DNA of 32,415 nucleotides from an uncultured Lachnospiraceae bacterium (lineage in GTDB: Bacteria; Bacillota; Clostridia; Lachnospirales; Lachnospiraceae): the NCBI GenBank assembly GCA_910583835.1, contig CAJTYM010000046.1:1-32415 (forward strand), read 5' to 3'. Under the pieces are notes generated by a model. That model worked only from the letters and a program-made list of their open reading frames with translations, was not told where the DNA came from and ran no database searches. A program made the translations under genes and the position numbers. The stretch's first letter is position 1; each line of letters begins with the position of its first letter. This document shows positions 23,887 to 32,371 of this stretch, piece after piece.

Positions 23887-24700
23887 GATTGATAACCTGA
23901 CGAAGAATTATGGAAAACACCGGGGAGTGGAAGAGGTGAGTTTTGCAGTGGGGGAGGGAGATATTTTTGGTTTCCTTGGTCCCAACGGAGCTGGCAAATC
24001 CACGACAATCCGTTCCATGCTGGGTTTCATAAGGTTTCAGTCAGGCAGCATCCATATCTTTGGCAAAGATATCCGTAAGGACAGGGAGGAAATTCTTAGG
24101 AAAGTTGGCTATATGCCCTCGGAGACGATGTTTTATCCGGCGATGAAGGTGAAAGATATGATTCAGATGGCTGCCGATGTGAGGAAAAAAGACTGCCGCA
24201 AGGAGGCGGAAAAGCTCTGTGAGCGGCTGCAGGTGGATGCAGATAAGCGAATCAGCGATTTATCCCTGGGGAACCGCAAAAAAGTCGGCATTGTCTGCGC
24301 CATGCAGCACAGACCGAAATTATTTGTATTTGATGAGCCTACCAGTGGATTGGACCCGCTGATGCAGAGTGAATTTTTTAAGCTGATTCAGGAGTATGTG
24401 AAAGAGGGGGCGACCTGTATGCTGTCCACCCATGTCCTTTCAGAAATAAAAAGCTACTGCAGGAACGCGGCAATTATGAAAGAAGGGAAGCTGCAGTGCG
24501 TGGATTCGGTCGCAAACCTTACGCGGACCAATGCCAAGAGGGTGAAACTGCTCCGGGACGGCAGACGGGAGAGTTATATTTACGAAGGGGACTTGAATGA
24601 ACTGCTGCAAACGCTGGGTAGGCAGGATATTGAGGACATTTTGATTGAAGAGCCTTCCCTGGATGAAATATTTATGCATTTTTATTCCCGCGAGCAATGA
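23870..24700 (+). CDS. ABC transporter ATP-binding protein
   Basis: 276 residues. Walker A GPNGAGKST (37-45), Walker B LFVFDEPTSGLDP and the H-loop STHVLSEI are standard. The signature is LSLGN instead of LSGGQ, as seen in several Firmicutes drug or antimicrobial-peptide exporters. ATG 23870 lies inside the DUF3021 gene with AAGGAGGGCGG before it, so the operon is translationally coupled. Its permease is at 24788. Confidence 0.92.
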   Translation: MQNVIEIDNLTKNYGKHRGVEEVSFAVGEGDIFGFLGPNGAGKSTTIRSMLGFIRFQSGSIHIFGKDIRKDREEILRKVGYMPSETMFYPAMKVKDMIQMAADVRKKDCRKEAEKLCERLQVDADKRISDLSLGNRKKVGIVCAMQHRPKLFVFDEPTSGLDPLMQSEFFKLIQEYVKEGATCMLSTHVLSEIKSYCRNAAIMKEGKLQCVDSVANLTRTNAKRVKLLRDGRRESYIYEGDLNELLQTLGRQDIEDILIEEPSLDEIFMHFYSREQ

Positions 24701-24787
24701 GCCAAGCAGCCGCGCTAAGTGCCCTGTGGGTATGCGCGGATATTTGGCGAATGATACGAGGGTCAAAAAATAGTCAGGAGGATTGCT

Positions 24788-25579
24788 GTGTTTACAATTT
24801 ATAGACATGAGATGAGAGAATATGTAAAAAGCCTTGTTATCTGGGCGTTGTGCGTAGGGGGCGTGGGATTGCTGTGCATCCTGTTGTTTTCCAGTTTGAA
24901 AGAGAGTATGGAAGGGATAACGGAAAGCTTTGCTTCCATGGGGGCGTTTTCGGATGCGTTCGGCATGAGCCAGCTTAGCATTGCTACGCTTGGAGGGTTT
25001 TACGCCACGGAAGTGGGAACCATCCATGGGCTGGGAGGAGCCATGTTTGCGGCGGTTATCAGCGCAAACATGCTGTCCAAGGAGGAAGACGGGCATACCA
25101 GTGAATTCCTGTTTTCCCTACCGATAGCGAGGGGCAAGGCAGTGCTGGCAAAATGGTCTGCCGTCATGTCCCATATTTTGCTGTTCAATCTGCTCTGTGT
25201 ATCGCTGTATCTTGTGGGTATCTTTGTTTTGGGCGAGGACATGGATTTCCAGAGATTTTTACTGTACCATGGGATGCAGCTTTTGATGCAGTTTGAGATT
25301 GCCGGAATCTGCTTTGCCATGTCTGCGTTCCAGAGGAAAAATAAACTGGGGCTGGCGTTGGGGGCAGTGCTGCTTTTCTACGCATATGATTTGATGGCGC
25401 GTGTAATACCGGATTTGTCTGACTGCAAGCTGTTGGGACCGTTCTCTTATGCGAACGCCGCGGACTTATTCAGTACGGGGGAAATCTATGTGGAAGCGGC
25501 AGCTTTGGGAATTGTCGTACTGGCTGCCTGTGTGGGCATTGCCCATGTGGCGTATGTGAGGAAGGATTTGGCGGTGTAG
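24788..25579 (+). CDS. ABC-2 type exporter permease
   Basis: 263 residues from GTG 24788, with AGGAGG 6 nt before it. About six hydrophobic segments are spread over the protein; the loop SKEEDGHTSEFLFSLPIARGKAVLAK, described here only by its start SKEEDGHTSEF, is typical of ABC-2 permeases of the NatB/YhgE-like exporter group. It is 87 nt downstream of the ATPase, a spacer without promoter or terminator that I could see, so it is the last gene of the LytTR operon. The substrate is unknown. Confidence 0.85.
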   Translation: MFTIYRHEMREYVKSLVIWALCVGGVGLLCILLFSSLKESMEGITESFASMGAFSDAFGMSQLSIATLGGFYATEVGTIHGLGGAMFAAVISANMLSKEEDGHTSEFLFSLPIARGKAVLAKWSAVMSHILLFNLLCVSLYLVGIFVLGEDMDFQRFLLYHGMQLLMQFEIAGICFAMSAFQRKNKLGLALGAVLLFYAYDLMARVIPDLSDCKLLGPFSYANAADLFSTGEIYVEAAALGIVVLAACVGIAHVAYVRKDLAV

Positions 25580-25602
25580 GGGGATATATTATAGAATACT
25601 TC

Positions 25603-25632
25603 TAAGGAAACGCTTTAATCAGCATTTCCTTA
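25603..25632 (+). terminator. Hairpin after the LytTR/ABC operon
   Basis: TAAGGAAA-c-GC pairs with GC-a-TTTCCTTA around a short loop, 24 nt after the permease stop. The T tract is lacking, so this is only a possible terminator. Confidence 0.4.
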
Positions 25633-25795
25633 AGTAATAGATTATTTAGTAAGTATTTGTCTTGAGAAGACGTTTCATAGAATAGTCTAATATACGCTCT
25701 TTCCGTTTTGCTGTATGGCGGACAATGGAATGTTAAAAATACAATGGTGGAGTTCGCGTTTATCTGATTTTTCAGGGAGGCAAAATCCTGTAAGA

Positions 25796-25947
25796 TTACT
25801 CCGGCGGAAGTAAAATCTCCTTATATCGGATTTTTTGAGTATGGCTATTTCCTTTCCCCGAGTTCTTCAAGCGTAGATGCATATATGGAATGCCTTTTAT
25901 GGTCGGATGTCCGCCATCTGTACTGGTACGAACCATCATTGTATTTT
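25796..25947 (-). pseudogene. Possible decayed gene fragment next to the PIN toxin gene
   Basis: Minus-strand reading shows peptide segments in different frames, including TSTDGGHPTIKG and, at 25886-25845, IYASTLEELGERK before a stop. The second resembles the arm-binding start of Tn916-type integrases (YAxTLEELREK), but the match is from memory and short. A continuous 64-residue frame from 25990 covers the region, but it overlaps the PIN gene and has a poor ribosome binding site. The rest of the 368-bp spacer (25580-25947) contains the hairpin at 25603 and nothing else I recognise. Confidence 0.2.
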
Positions 25948-26367
25948 TCAGACCTGTTGCAACCACAACAACAATGCTTCCGGTGTCCATATATCTATTT
26001 CTGCTTCTTTGTAATCATTGGAATTGCGCGTCACTATCCCATCCATTTTCTGCAATAACGCCACAGAATACTGTACCGAATCCTCAAAATCTTTCCATGG
26101 CAGTTCAAGTGCATTTTTAAACATATCTTCTGAAACACCGGCAACTGAAACTATTTTTAACAGTTTTGACAAAAGGTCTTTTATCTTCATCTTATTTCTT
26201 AACGTTTCGTTAGCAATATAATAAATATCAGTGATTGCAGATGCCGATACAAACAGATTGATATTGTCCCTCTTTGATAAATTCAGAACTTTTGCACCAT
26301 CACGATAGAAAGGTTCCCTTCTTAAAAGCACATCAAGAATGATATTCGTATCAATAAGGATTCTCAT
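25948..26367 (-). CDS. PIN-domain toxin (VapC-like ribonuclease)
   Basis: 139 residues, the full length for the PIN_3 group. Acidic active-site residues are visible: Asp6 in LIDTNIILD, the Asp in FEDSVQYSVAL, and the Asp in TRNSNDYKEAEID. The expected activity is metal-dependent RNA cleavage, neutralised by the upstream partner. It overlaps the antitoxin gene by 17 bp on the same strand. The base composition is clearly more AT-rich than the operons on either side, consistent with acquisition. Confidence 0.88.
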   Translation of the reverse strand: MRILIDTNIILDVLLRREPFYRDGAKVLNLSKRDNINLFVSASAITDIYYIANETLRNKMKIKDLLSKLLKIVSVAGVSEDMFKNALELPWKDFEDSVQYSVALLQKMDGIVTRNSNDYKEAEIDIWTPEALLLWLQQV

Positions 26368-26602
26368 ACTTTTTCAACCTTTCACTTCTATATTCTTCCA
26401 ACGATTTACCCATATCTGGAATAGAGCCTGTCAGGGAAGATACAATAGCTTCAACGTCTGTTTCGTCCTTTGTTGATTTTTTATTTGGTACCTGTCCTTT
26501 CCTTCTGGTGACTAAAAATTCAATGTAGGAAACAGCTTTATCATAATCTTCTTCTTCCAAATCCTCTAACAGGCTATTTAATTTTATAGCGATAGACTGC
26601 AT
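26351..26602 (-). CDS. Antitoxin partner of the PIN toxin
   Basis: 83 residues. The N-terminal helix region (LNSLLEDLEEEDYDKAVSYI) resembles short addiction-module antitoxins, and the C-terminal tail (GKSLEEYRSERLKKYENPY) looks like a toxin-wrapping segment seen in many such proteins. GGGAGGAAC lies before ATG 26602. Its stop is inside the toxin gene, which is the typical antitoxin-first order. No DNA-binding fold is obvious. Confidence 0.8.
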   Translation of the reverse strand: MQSIAIKLNSLLEDLEEEDYDKAVSYIEFLVTRRKGQVPNKKSTKDETDVEAIVSSLTGSIPDMGKSLEEYRSERLKKYENPY

Positions 26603-26803
26603 AATGTTCCTCCCTTCATTTTTCTTTTATTATATGCCGCTCGTATTAACTTTACAAGGTTTTCTTATGAACCAGAAAATCTACAGAGGTTTGTTTTCTG
26701 CCGATTCCTATAAGCCAACTTTCCGTCACTTCTCATTATTTGGGCGTAAAATGGGTGTATGGCATAAAGTTTTATACTTTGTAAACACTCATTTTAAACC
26801 ATT

Positions 26804-26935
26804 TTATTTATCCAAGTTCTTAAGCGTGGGGAATTTAAGCATATACTGTTCCCCCTTATAAATGACGGAAATTTTACTGCCGTTGGCGCCTGCATAAGAT
26901 TTATGTTTTTTTGGCGTATTTGTAAAATCTATCAT
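26804..26935 (-). pseudogene. N-terminal remnant of a HipA/CtkA-like kinase toxin gene
   Basis: A 43-codon frame starts MIDFTNTPKKHKSYAGANG, continues SKISVIYKGEQYMLKFP and ends in a stop after NLDK. The blocks YAGANGSKISVIY and GEQYMLKFP are the characteristic beginning of HipA-domain (CtkA-like) proteins in gut Clostridia, which are normally about 300 residues or more. Nothing resembling the kinase core follows on the minus strand down to the antitoxin gene. The rest of the 560-bp spacer 26603-27162 is AT-rich and, apart from the promoter at 27075, shows nothing else. Confidence 0.6.
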
Positions 26936-27074
26936 ATTCAGCCCGCGTTTCTTTTGAAAATAGTTTTCCCCGGCATCGCGTTTCGCTCATGCGGCTTCCT
27001 GTTTTGGTGTCAATGGGAAAAGCGCTTTCTATGTATGTGCCTTAAATTTTTGCTATAACCTTAAAATCCTTTCA

Positions 27075-27103
27075 TTTAGTGATGCGGGGCTGCCTGATAT
27101 AAT
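27075..27103 (+). promoter_or_regulatory. Promoter of the arabinofuranosidase gene
   Basis: TATAAT (27098-27103) is clear; 17 nt upstream the -35 region is a weak TTTAGT (27075-27080), which would suit activator-dependent expression. The leader is about 55 nt, with AAAGGAG before ATG 27163. Confidence 0.5.
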
Positions 27104-27162
27104 TAATAATACTTAACGTAAAACCAGGGAAGTCCTGTACAGGAAATGAAAGGAGAAGGCAT

Positions 27163-30100
27163 ATGAAATGGAAGAAATTACGCGGCGTGGCGAGTCTGCT
27201 GCTGGCTGGGGCATTGATGTTTACCTCTATTCCGGCATCGCCGGCACCGGCAGTCGTGATGGCGGCGGAAGAAGGGGAAATGTTGGGGACGGCAGATAAG
27301 TGGAAGGATATGGATAATCCGACACTCCGCGATTATGCGACCCCCTCGGTGAATTTTTATAATTATGGCATGGGACCGGATTTGTTTGCGGATGAGTCTG
27401 ATGGCGGACAGTCGTTCTGGAATGCGCATGGAGATACAGCGATTACTGCACGCCCTCAATGGATGAAATATGACTTTGGCACTCGTAAAGCAACGCTTAC
27501 CGGAATGACCATCAAATTTTATGATGATAATGGCGGTGTTGTGACACCGGCGAATATCACAGCAGAATATAGAAATGATGCCGGGACATGGGAAGCGGTT
27601 ACGAGAAAAGGAACCTGGACATTTGAGGGAAATGTCAAGAAGACTTATGAGTTCGAGGCAGTTACCACTTCTGCCATCCGCGTAACAATGCAGCATACAA
27701 ATAATATGCCGGTGGCGGTCTTTGACTGGAATCTGATTGGTGAGATACCGGCGGATTTCCCGAAGCCGGAGGTGGTAACGCCGGAAGAAGCGAGCCCGGA
27801 TTTGAATTTGCCGGATGTGGCAGTCTATGCGGTGCCAAGCGCCCACGAGAACCATACGTCATCCTGGGAGAACTTATATGGCATCAATGATGAAAGCTTT
27901 GAGCCGACACGTTCCGATGGCGGTAATGGCAAAGGCTGGGGCAACTGGGGAACTGGCCATGCAGCAGGTCAGGAATGCTGGCTGCAGTATGACTGGGATG
28001 AGGAAGTGACGACTAAGACCTTCCAGGTTTACTGGTATGGCAGTGATGCCGGGATGAAGATTCCGTCTAAGGTGCGGTTCCAGTACAAGGATGCGAGCGG
28101 CTCCTGGCAGGATGCCGAGATAAAGTCCCATAGGAAGAATTATTCTAAATATGACCAATATAACCAGATAACGATTGAAGAGGTTACTACCAAAGCTATC
28201 CGCATGTACATGACGGTTGCCGGCGACTCCCTTGGCGTATACCGCTGGAAAGTGTATTCAGATGTCAGCGATGAGTTCGTGGTAGCGGCAGCAGCTGGTT
28301 CGTTAACGATTCCAGAAGTCAGGAAGGGAAGGGTTGCCAGCCGTATCTGTGATAAGCTGACGCTTCCGGCAAAAGCTATGAATGACAGGGTAAATGTTAC
28401 CTGGAAGAGTAAGAATGCGGATATCGTTGCAGATGACGGAACGATTACGCCGCCGTCTGAGGATACGAAAGTCACGCTGACGGCTACCTGCAGCAAGGCG
28501 GATAATCCAGATATTAAGAAAAGCAAGGACATTGAATTTCTGGTATTGTCTGACAAGGTGACAGAGTATGCGATGACGATTGACCGCACGAAGAAAGGCG
28601 TGGACATCAGTCAGGAGTTGTTTGGCGTATTCTATGAGGATATTAACAGCGCGGCTGACGGCGGGCTGTCTGCAGAGCTGGTCAAGAATAACTCTTTCGA
28701 GAATTACCAGAATCTGCATTCCACGACGTCGCCGGAGGTCAAGGGTGACCAGAATTCCTGGAAACTCCATTGGAACAGCAGCAATGCGGCAAACTTTGTG
28801 GTGGAACGGACCGCTGGCCTGAATCAGAACAATAAGAATTATGCCAAGATCACCGGAAATCAGACCTTGTCCAACCATGGATTTGTAGGGCGGGCAACTT
28901 TGGATAAATCCGCAATGGCAATCCGCAATGGCATGAAATATGATTTCTCCATGTATATGAAAGCGGACAGCGCCTACGCCGGAACGGTGAAGGTAAAGGT
29001 TGTGGACGATGCGGGGACTGCGCTTACCAATGAGGCGGTTTTGGATTTGCAGAAAGATGGTACTTGGAAGAAAGTTACGGCAACACTGACAGGAAATGCC
29101 AAGGAGCTTGGAACTTTAGTGCTGACGTTTGAAGGGGCTGGGGCTGCGGATATTATGTATATTGATATGGTATCCCTGATTCCTACGGATGGCTATGGTT
29201 ACGGCAATAAGAATTATTCCTACGGCGCAGGATTGCGCAAAGACCTTGTGGAGAAACTGCAGGAACTGAAACCAAGCTTCATCCGTTTCCCGGGCGGCTG
29301 CGTCATTGAGGGAAGCTATGGCACGGACGGCTATTACAACTGGGAAGATTCCGTTGGTCCTCTGGAAGCGAGAAGGGCGATTGGAAGCTACTGGGGCAGC
29401 CCATGGAAATCGGTCAGCTATGGCACGGCACAGGAGAATTATGGCTATATGATGTCCTATCAGTTTGGCTATCATGAAATCCTTACGCTGTGTGAAGATT
29501 TGGGGGCACAGGCATTTCCCATTCTCAGCGCAGGAATCTTCTGCCAGTTTACCGATGCAGCAAATGTATCTGCCAGCGGAGAACAGCTGAAGCCGTTTGC
29601 AGACCATGCAACCCATCTGATTGATTACTGCTGGGGCGACCCCAACAGTTCCGATGCAACACAGGCAGAGTGGGCAAAGAAGCGTGTACAGAACGGCCAT
29701 GCGAAACCGTTTGATCTGAATTATGTAGGTATCGGCAATGAGAACTGGGAAGAGCCGTCACAGGGCGTTTCCTATTATGCAAACTTTAAATGGATAAAAG
29801 ATTATGTGGAAGATTATGTCGAGGAACATTATCCTGGCAGGAAGATTAATCTGATTTCCTCCGCGGGGCCGTTCTATTCCAGCCGCCCGGCGGCGTGGGA
29901 GTGGGTAAACAGCACGATGCCCGGAGAGACGCTGGTAGATGAGCATTACTATATCAACTATGCGGGGGATGGCGACAACACCCTCCTGAACGAGGATTAT
30001 GTCTATGACAGCTACAAACGCCTGGATGAGGGCGGCAGCAATGTATTTATCGGTGAATATGCGGGCCATCTGACCTCAACTACGGAAAATGTGCTTGACA

Positions 30101-31374
30101 CGGCAATCAGTGAGGCTGCTTACATGACCGGTATTGAGCGCAACGGCGATATTGTCCGCCATGCATCCTATGCGCCATTGTTTGAGCGCGAGGGCTGCCG
30201 CGACTGGGATTATAACCTGATTAAATTTAATGCTTTTGAGAGTTACGGTACGCCGAGTTACTATGTGCAGACCATGTACTCCAATAATTACGGCAAGCAT
30301 ATCATTGATACGACTTTGGAGGAATACAATGACGTTACGGCTGCTTTTGACAAGAAGCCGGGACATCAGACAGACTTATACTATGTGACTTCTGAGGATG
30401 ATTACTATCTCTATACGAAATTGGTGAACCATGCAGATTTCTCCAAGGAGATTACCCTCAACTATCCGGGCATCAAAGACGGTTCGGAGGTGGAATTAAT
30501 CTGCCTGTCGGGCAATGCCATGGATATGAACACGATGGCAAACCAGACCAAGGTCGCGCCGGCCACGACCAAGAAGACGCTTACCGGGCAGACCATGACG
30601 TATGAAGTACCGGCAATGTCGCTCACCGTAGTCAAAGTCAATCATACAGAGAAGCCGGCAGTGACACCGGAACCGGGTCCAGAACCAACGCCGTCAGTAG
30701 TTTCTAAAGCTGCTCTTAACAGTGCCATAACAGCGGCAGCGGCGAAAAAACAGATTGATTATACGCCCGCAAGCTGGCAGAATTTTACAGCTGCGCTTAC
30801 GGCGGCAAAGAACGTTGCCGCAAATGCCAGTGCAACGCAGGTGCAGGTAGATACGGCAAAGAATAACCTGGAAGCGGCAGCGAAAGGGCTTGTGCTTCTT
30901 GGTGCGTCTTCCACCAAGAATGTGGCTCTGGGCGTAGGGGAATCATTCTCTGTCAAGACCAAGGGCTGCACGTATCTGAGTTCCGATGAGAATATTGCCA
31001 CAGTAAATGGCAAAGGTTCCGTGAAAGCAAAGAAAACAGGCTCCGTTACGGTTAAGGCGATTCCGGCAGCCGGAAATAAGGCGAGGGTCTTTAAGATTAC
31101 TGTGAAGAAAGCGCCTAAGAAGATTTCCAAGGTTACTTTTAATAAGAAAGCAGTGAAGAAGAACAAGGTAACCTTGAAAAAAGGCAAATCGGCAGCCTTT
31201 AAAGTGACGCTGCCCAAGGGAACGGCAAGTAAGATTACCTACACTTCCTCCAAGAAGAAGGTTGCCACGGTAGATAGCAAAGGCAAGGTGAAGGCGAAGA
31301 AGAAAGGTAAGACTGTTATCACCATCAAGACATTTAACAAGAAGAGCAAAAAGATTACGCTTACAGTAAAATAA
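27163..31374 (+). CDS. Secreted multidomain alpha-L-arabinofuranosidase (GH51 family)
   Basis: 1403 residues. It has a signal peptide (residues 1-35, cleaved after VMAA). Two discoidin (F5/8C)-like domains lie at about 50-195 and 215-365, followed by a bacterial Ig-like domain at about 375-465. The catalytic region runs from 470 to 1165; it opens with the GH51 hallmark GVFYEDINSAADGGLSAEL and contains a CBM4-like insert. Acid/base Glu860 is in GIGNENWE and nucleophile Glu965 in FIGEYAGH. Next come a FIVAR-like helical module (about 1180-1245) and Ig-like Big_2 domains that end the protein in Lys-rich repeats. No LPXTG or SLH anchor is seen. It should release arabinose from plant arabinans or arabinoxylans outside the cell. 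Confidence 0.9.
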   Translation: MKWKKLRGVASLLLAGALMFTSIPASPAPAVVMAAEEGEMLGTADKWKDMDNPTLRDYATPSVNFYNYGMGPDLFADESDGGQSFWNAHGDTAITARPQWMKYDFGTRKATLTGMTIKFYDDNGGVVTPANITAEYRNDAGTWEAVTRKGTWTFEGNVKKTYEFEAVTTSAIRVTMQHTNNMPVAVFDWNLIGEIPADFPKPEVVTPEEASPDLNLPDVAVYAVPSAHENHTSSWENLYGINDESFEPTRSDGGNGKGWGNWGTGHAAGQECWLQYDWDEEVTTKTFQVYWYGSDAGMKIPSKVRFQYKDASGSWQDAEIKSHRKNYSKYDQYNQITIEEVTTKAIRMYMTVAGDSLGVYRWKVYSDVSDEFVVAAAAGSLTIPEVRKGRVASRICDKLTLPAKAMNDRVNVTWKSKNADIVADDGTITPPSEDTKVTLTATCSKADNPDIKKSKDIEFLVLSDKVTEYAMTIDRTKKGVDISQELFGVFYEDINSAADGGLSAELVKNNSFENYQNLHSTTSPEVKGDQNSWKLHWNSSNAANFVVERTAGLNQNNKNYAKITGNQTLSNHGFVGRATLDKSAMAIRNGMKYDFSMYMKADSAYAGTVKVKVVDDAGTALTNEAVLDLQKDGTWKKVTATLTGNAKELGTLVLTFEGAGAADIMYIDMVSLIPTDGYGYGNKNYSYGAGLRKDLVEKLQELKPSFIRFPGGCVIEGSYGTDGYYNWEDSVGPLEARRAIGSYWGSPWKSVSYGTAQENYGYMMSYQFGYHEILTLCEDLGAQAFPILSAGIFCQFTDAANVSASGEQLKPFADHATHLIDYCWGDPNSSDATQAEWAKKRVQNGHAKPFDLNYVGIGNENWEEPSQGVSYYANFKWIKDYVEDYVEEHYPGRKINLISSAGPFYSSRPAAWEWVNSTMPGETLVDEHYYINYAGDGDNTLLNEDYVYDSYKRLDEGGSNVFIGEYAGHLTSTTENVLDTAISEAAYMTGIERNGDIVRHASYAPLFEREGCRDWDYNLIKFNAFESYGTPSYYVQTMYSNNYGKHIIDTTLEEYNDVTAAFDKKPGHQTDLYYVTSEDDYYLYTKLVNHADFSKEITLNYPGIKDGSEVELICLSGNAMDMNTMANQTKVAPATTKKTLTGQTMTYEVPAMSLTVVKVNHTEKPAVTPEPGPEPTPSVVSKAALNSAITAAAAKKQIDYTPASWQNFTAALTAAKNVAANASATQVQVDTAKNNLEAAAKGLVLLGASSTKNVALGVGESFSVKTKGCTYLSSDENIATVNGKGSVKAKKTGSVTVKAIPAAGNKARVFKITVKKAPKKISKVTFNKKAVKKNKVTLKKGKSAAFKVTLPKGTASKITYTSSKKKVATVDSKGKVKAKKKGKTVITIKTFNKKSKKITLTVK

Positions 31375-31387
31375 AGCATAAAAATGG

Positions 31388-31418
31388 GGGCTGTGCATGG
31401 AGAATCTGTGCACAGCCC
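31388..31418 (+). terminator. Hairpin after the arabinofuranosidase gene
   Basis: A perfect 10-bp stem (GGGCTGTGCA / TGCACAGCCC) with an 11-nt loop begins 14 nt after the stop. No T tract follows, so it may act as an mRNA 3' stabiliser or weak terminator. Confidence 0.5.
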
Positions 31419-31441
31419 TGGTAGGCATTAAGAGGATTTTG

Positions 31442-31470
31442 TTGAAGAATAAAACAATATGTGGTATTCT
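31442..31470 (+). promoter_or_regulatory. Promoter of the terD-like gene
   Basis: TTGAAG (31442-31447), 17 nt, TATTCT (31465-31470). ATG 31501 follows AAAGGAGG with good spacing. Confidence 0.55.
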
Positions 31471-31500
31471 GATAACACAAATGTTTAAAGGAGGCAGCGT

Positions 31501-32106
31501 ATGGCTATTAATTTGCAGAAGGGACAGAAGGTAAGTCTGGAGAAGAAATCTTCGGCGGGGCTCGGAGAGATTCTTGTCAATCTGAACTGGAATTCAAAGC
31601 CAGTAAAACAAGGCTTTTTCTCCAGTTTGATGGGTGGAAATAGAGGAATAGACCTGGATTTAGGGTGTCTGTATGAATTGAAGGATGGAAGAAAGGGAAC
31701 GGTACAGGCATTAGGCAACTGTTTTGGTTCCCTCAATCAGCCGCCATTCGTTTCGCTGGACGGCGATGACAGGACGGGCGCAGCCGTTGCGGGCGAGAAC
31801 CTCCGCATCAATGGCAATAAGATTGCTGAAATTAAAAGAATCCTTGTCTATACGTTCATTTATGAAGGGGTTGCCAATTGGAAACAGGCAGATGCGATTG
31901 TTACGATTAAATATCCGGGTGCAGAGGACCTTATCGTTAAGATGGATTCTTATAATTCTTCAAATATTATGTGTGGCCTGGCATTGTTCGAGAATCAGAA
32001 TGACCAGACGTTCAGCGTGGAGAAGCTTGTCCAGTTCTATCCGGGTCATGAAGCTTTGGATAAGGCATACCATTGGGGCATGAGATGGAAAGCTGGAAGG
32101 AAATAG
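31501..32106 (+). CDS. TerD family protein
   Basis: 201 residues, one TerD domain. The N-terminus MAINLQKGQKVSLEK, the calcium-binding-type acidic segment GIDLDLGCLYEL and the later NLRINGNKI, AIVTIKYPG and GLALFENQ fit the family. TerD proteins are linked to tellurite resistance and to stress or envelope functions; the biochemical role is unclear. No other ter genes are nearby in this window. It is monocistronic with its own promoter and terminator. Confidence 0.9.
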   Translation: MAINLQKGQKVSLEKKSSAGLGEILVNLNWNSKPVKQGFFSSLMGGNRGIDLDLGCLYELKDGRKGTVQALGNCFGSLNQPPFVSLDGDDRTGAAVAGENLRINGNKIAEIKRILVYTFIYEGVANWKQADAIVTIKYPGAEDLIVKMDSYNSSNIMCGLALFENQNDQTFSVEKLVQFYPGHEALDKAYHWGMRWKAGRK

Positions 32107-32126
32107 AGGATTGATTTACCTTATGG

Positions 32127-32161
32127 GAGAGACCTGTTTTTGCGGGTTTCTCTCTTTTTTT
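32127..32161 (+). terminator. Rho-independent terminator of the terD-like gene
   Basis: GAGAGACC pairs with GG-tt-TCTCTC around a loop of about nine bases and is followed by six or seven T. Confidence 0.75.
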
Positions 32162-32165
32162 ACTT

Positions 32166-32371
32166 TATAGAGGATTCGGGTGTCAAAAGGTAATTTTTTA
32201 ACTATCTACTGGCAATTTGCACAAATAAGCACAAACGCTGTAGGAGGAGGGCAAATGCGAAGCATTTCTTGAATGCACTCCGACGAACTGGCAGGTGACG
32301 CGAAGCGGCGCGTGCCGATACCTTTCCACGTGTTACAGTCAGAAGAATTTCTAAGCATTCCTTGGAAAGAC
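32166..32371. repeat. Dispersed intergenic repeat, copy 2
   Basis: Shares its beginning (GGTGTCAAAAGGTAA, 17 nt, GGCAATTTGCACAAA) and end (ATTTCTAAGCATTCC) with copy 1 at 18741-18857. The extra middle section contains the hairpin AAATGC-gaa-GCATTT and GC-rich pairings around CGCGAAGCGGCGCG. GTTACAGTCA near 32332 and CCGACGA-ACTG near 32280 resemble ends of the element at 1769-1933, which is a weak sign of a shared family. The remaining bases to 32415 show no gene. Confidence 0.6.

Noticed and set aside
25605..25618. CcpA cre site in AGGAAACGCTTTAA
   Set aside because: Two conserved cre positions mismatch, and the bases are better explained as one arm of the hairpin after the exporter operon.
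26604..26861. 85-codon plus-strand ORF after the antitoxin gene
   Set aside because: Starts at the antitoxin promoter region, has no ribosome binding site, and overlaps the HipA-like remnant on the other strand.
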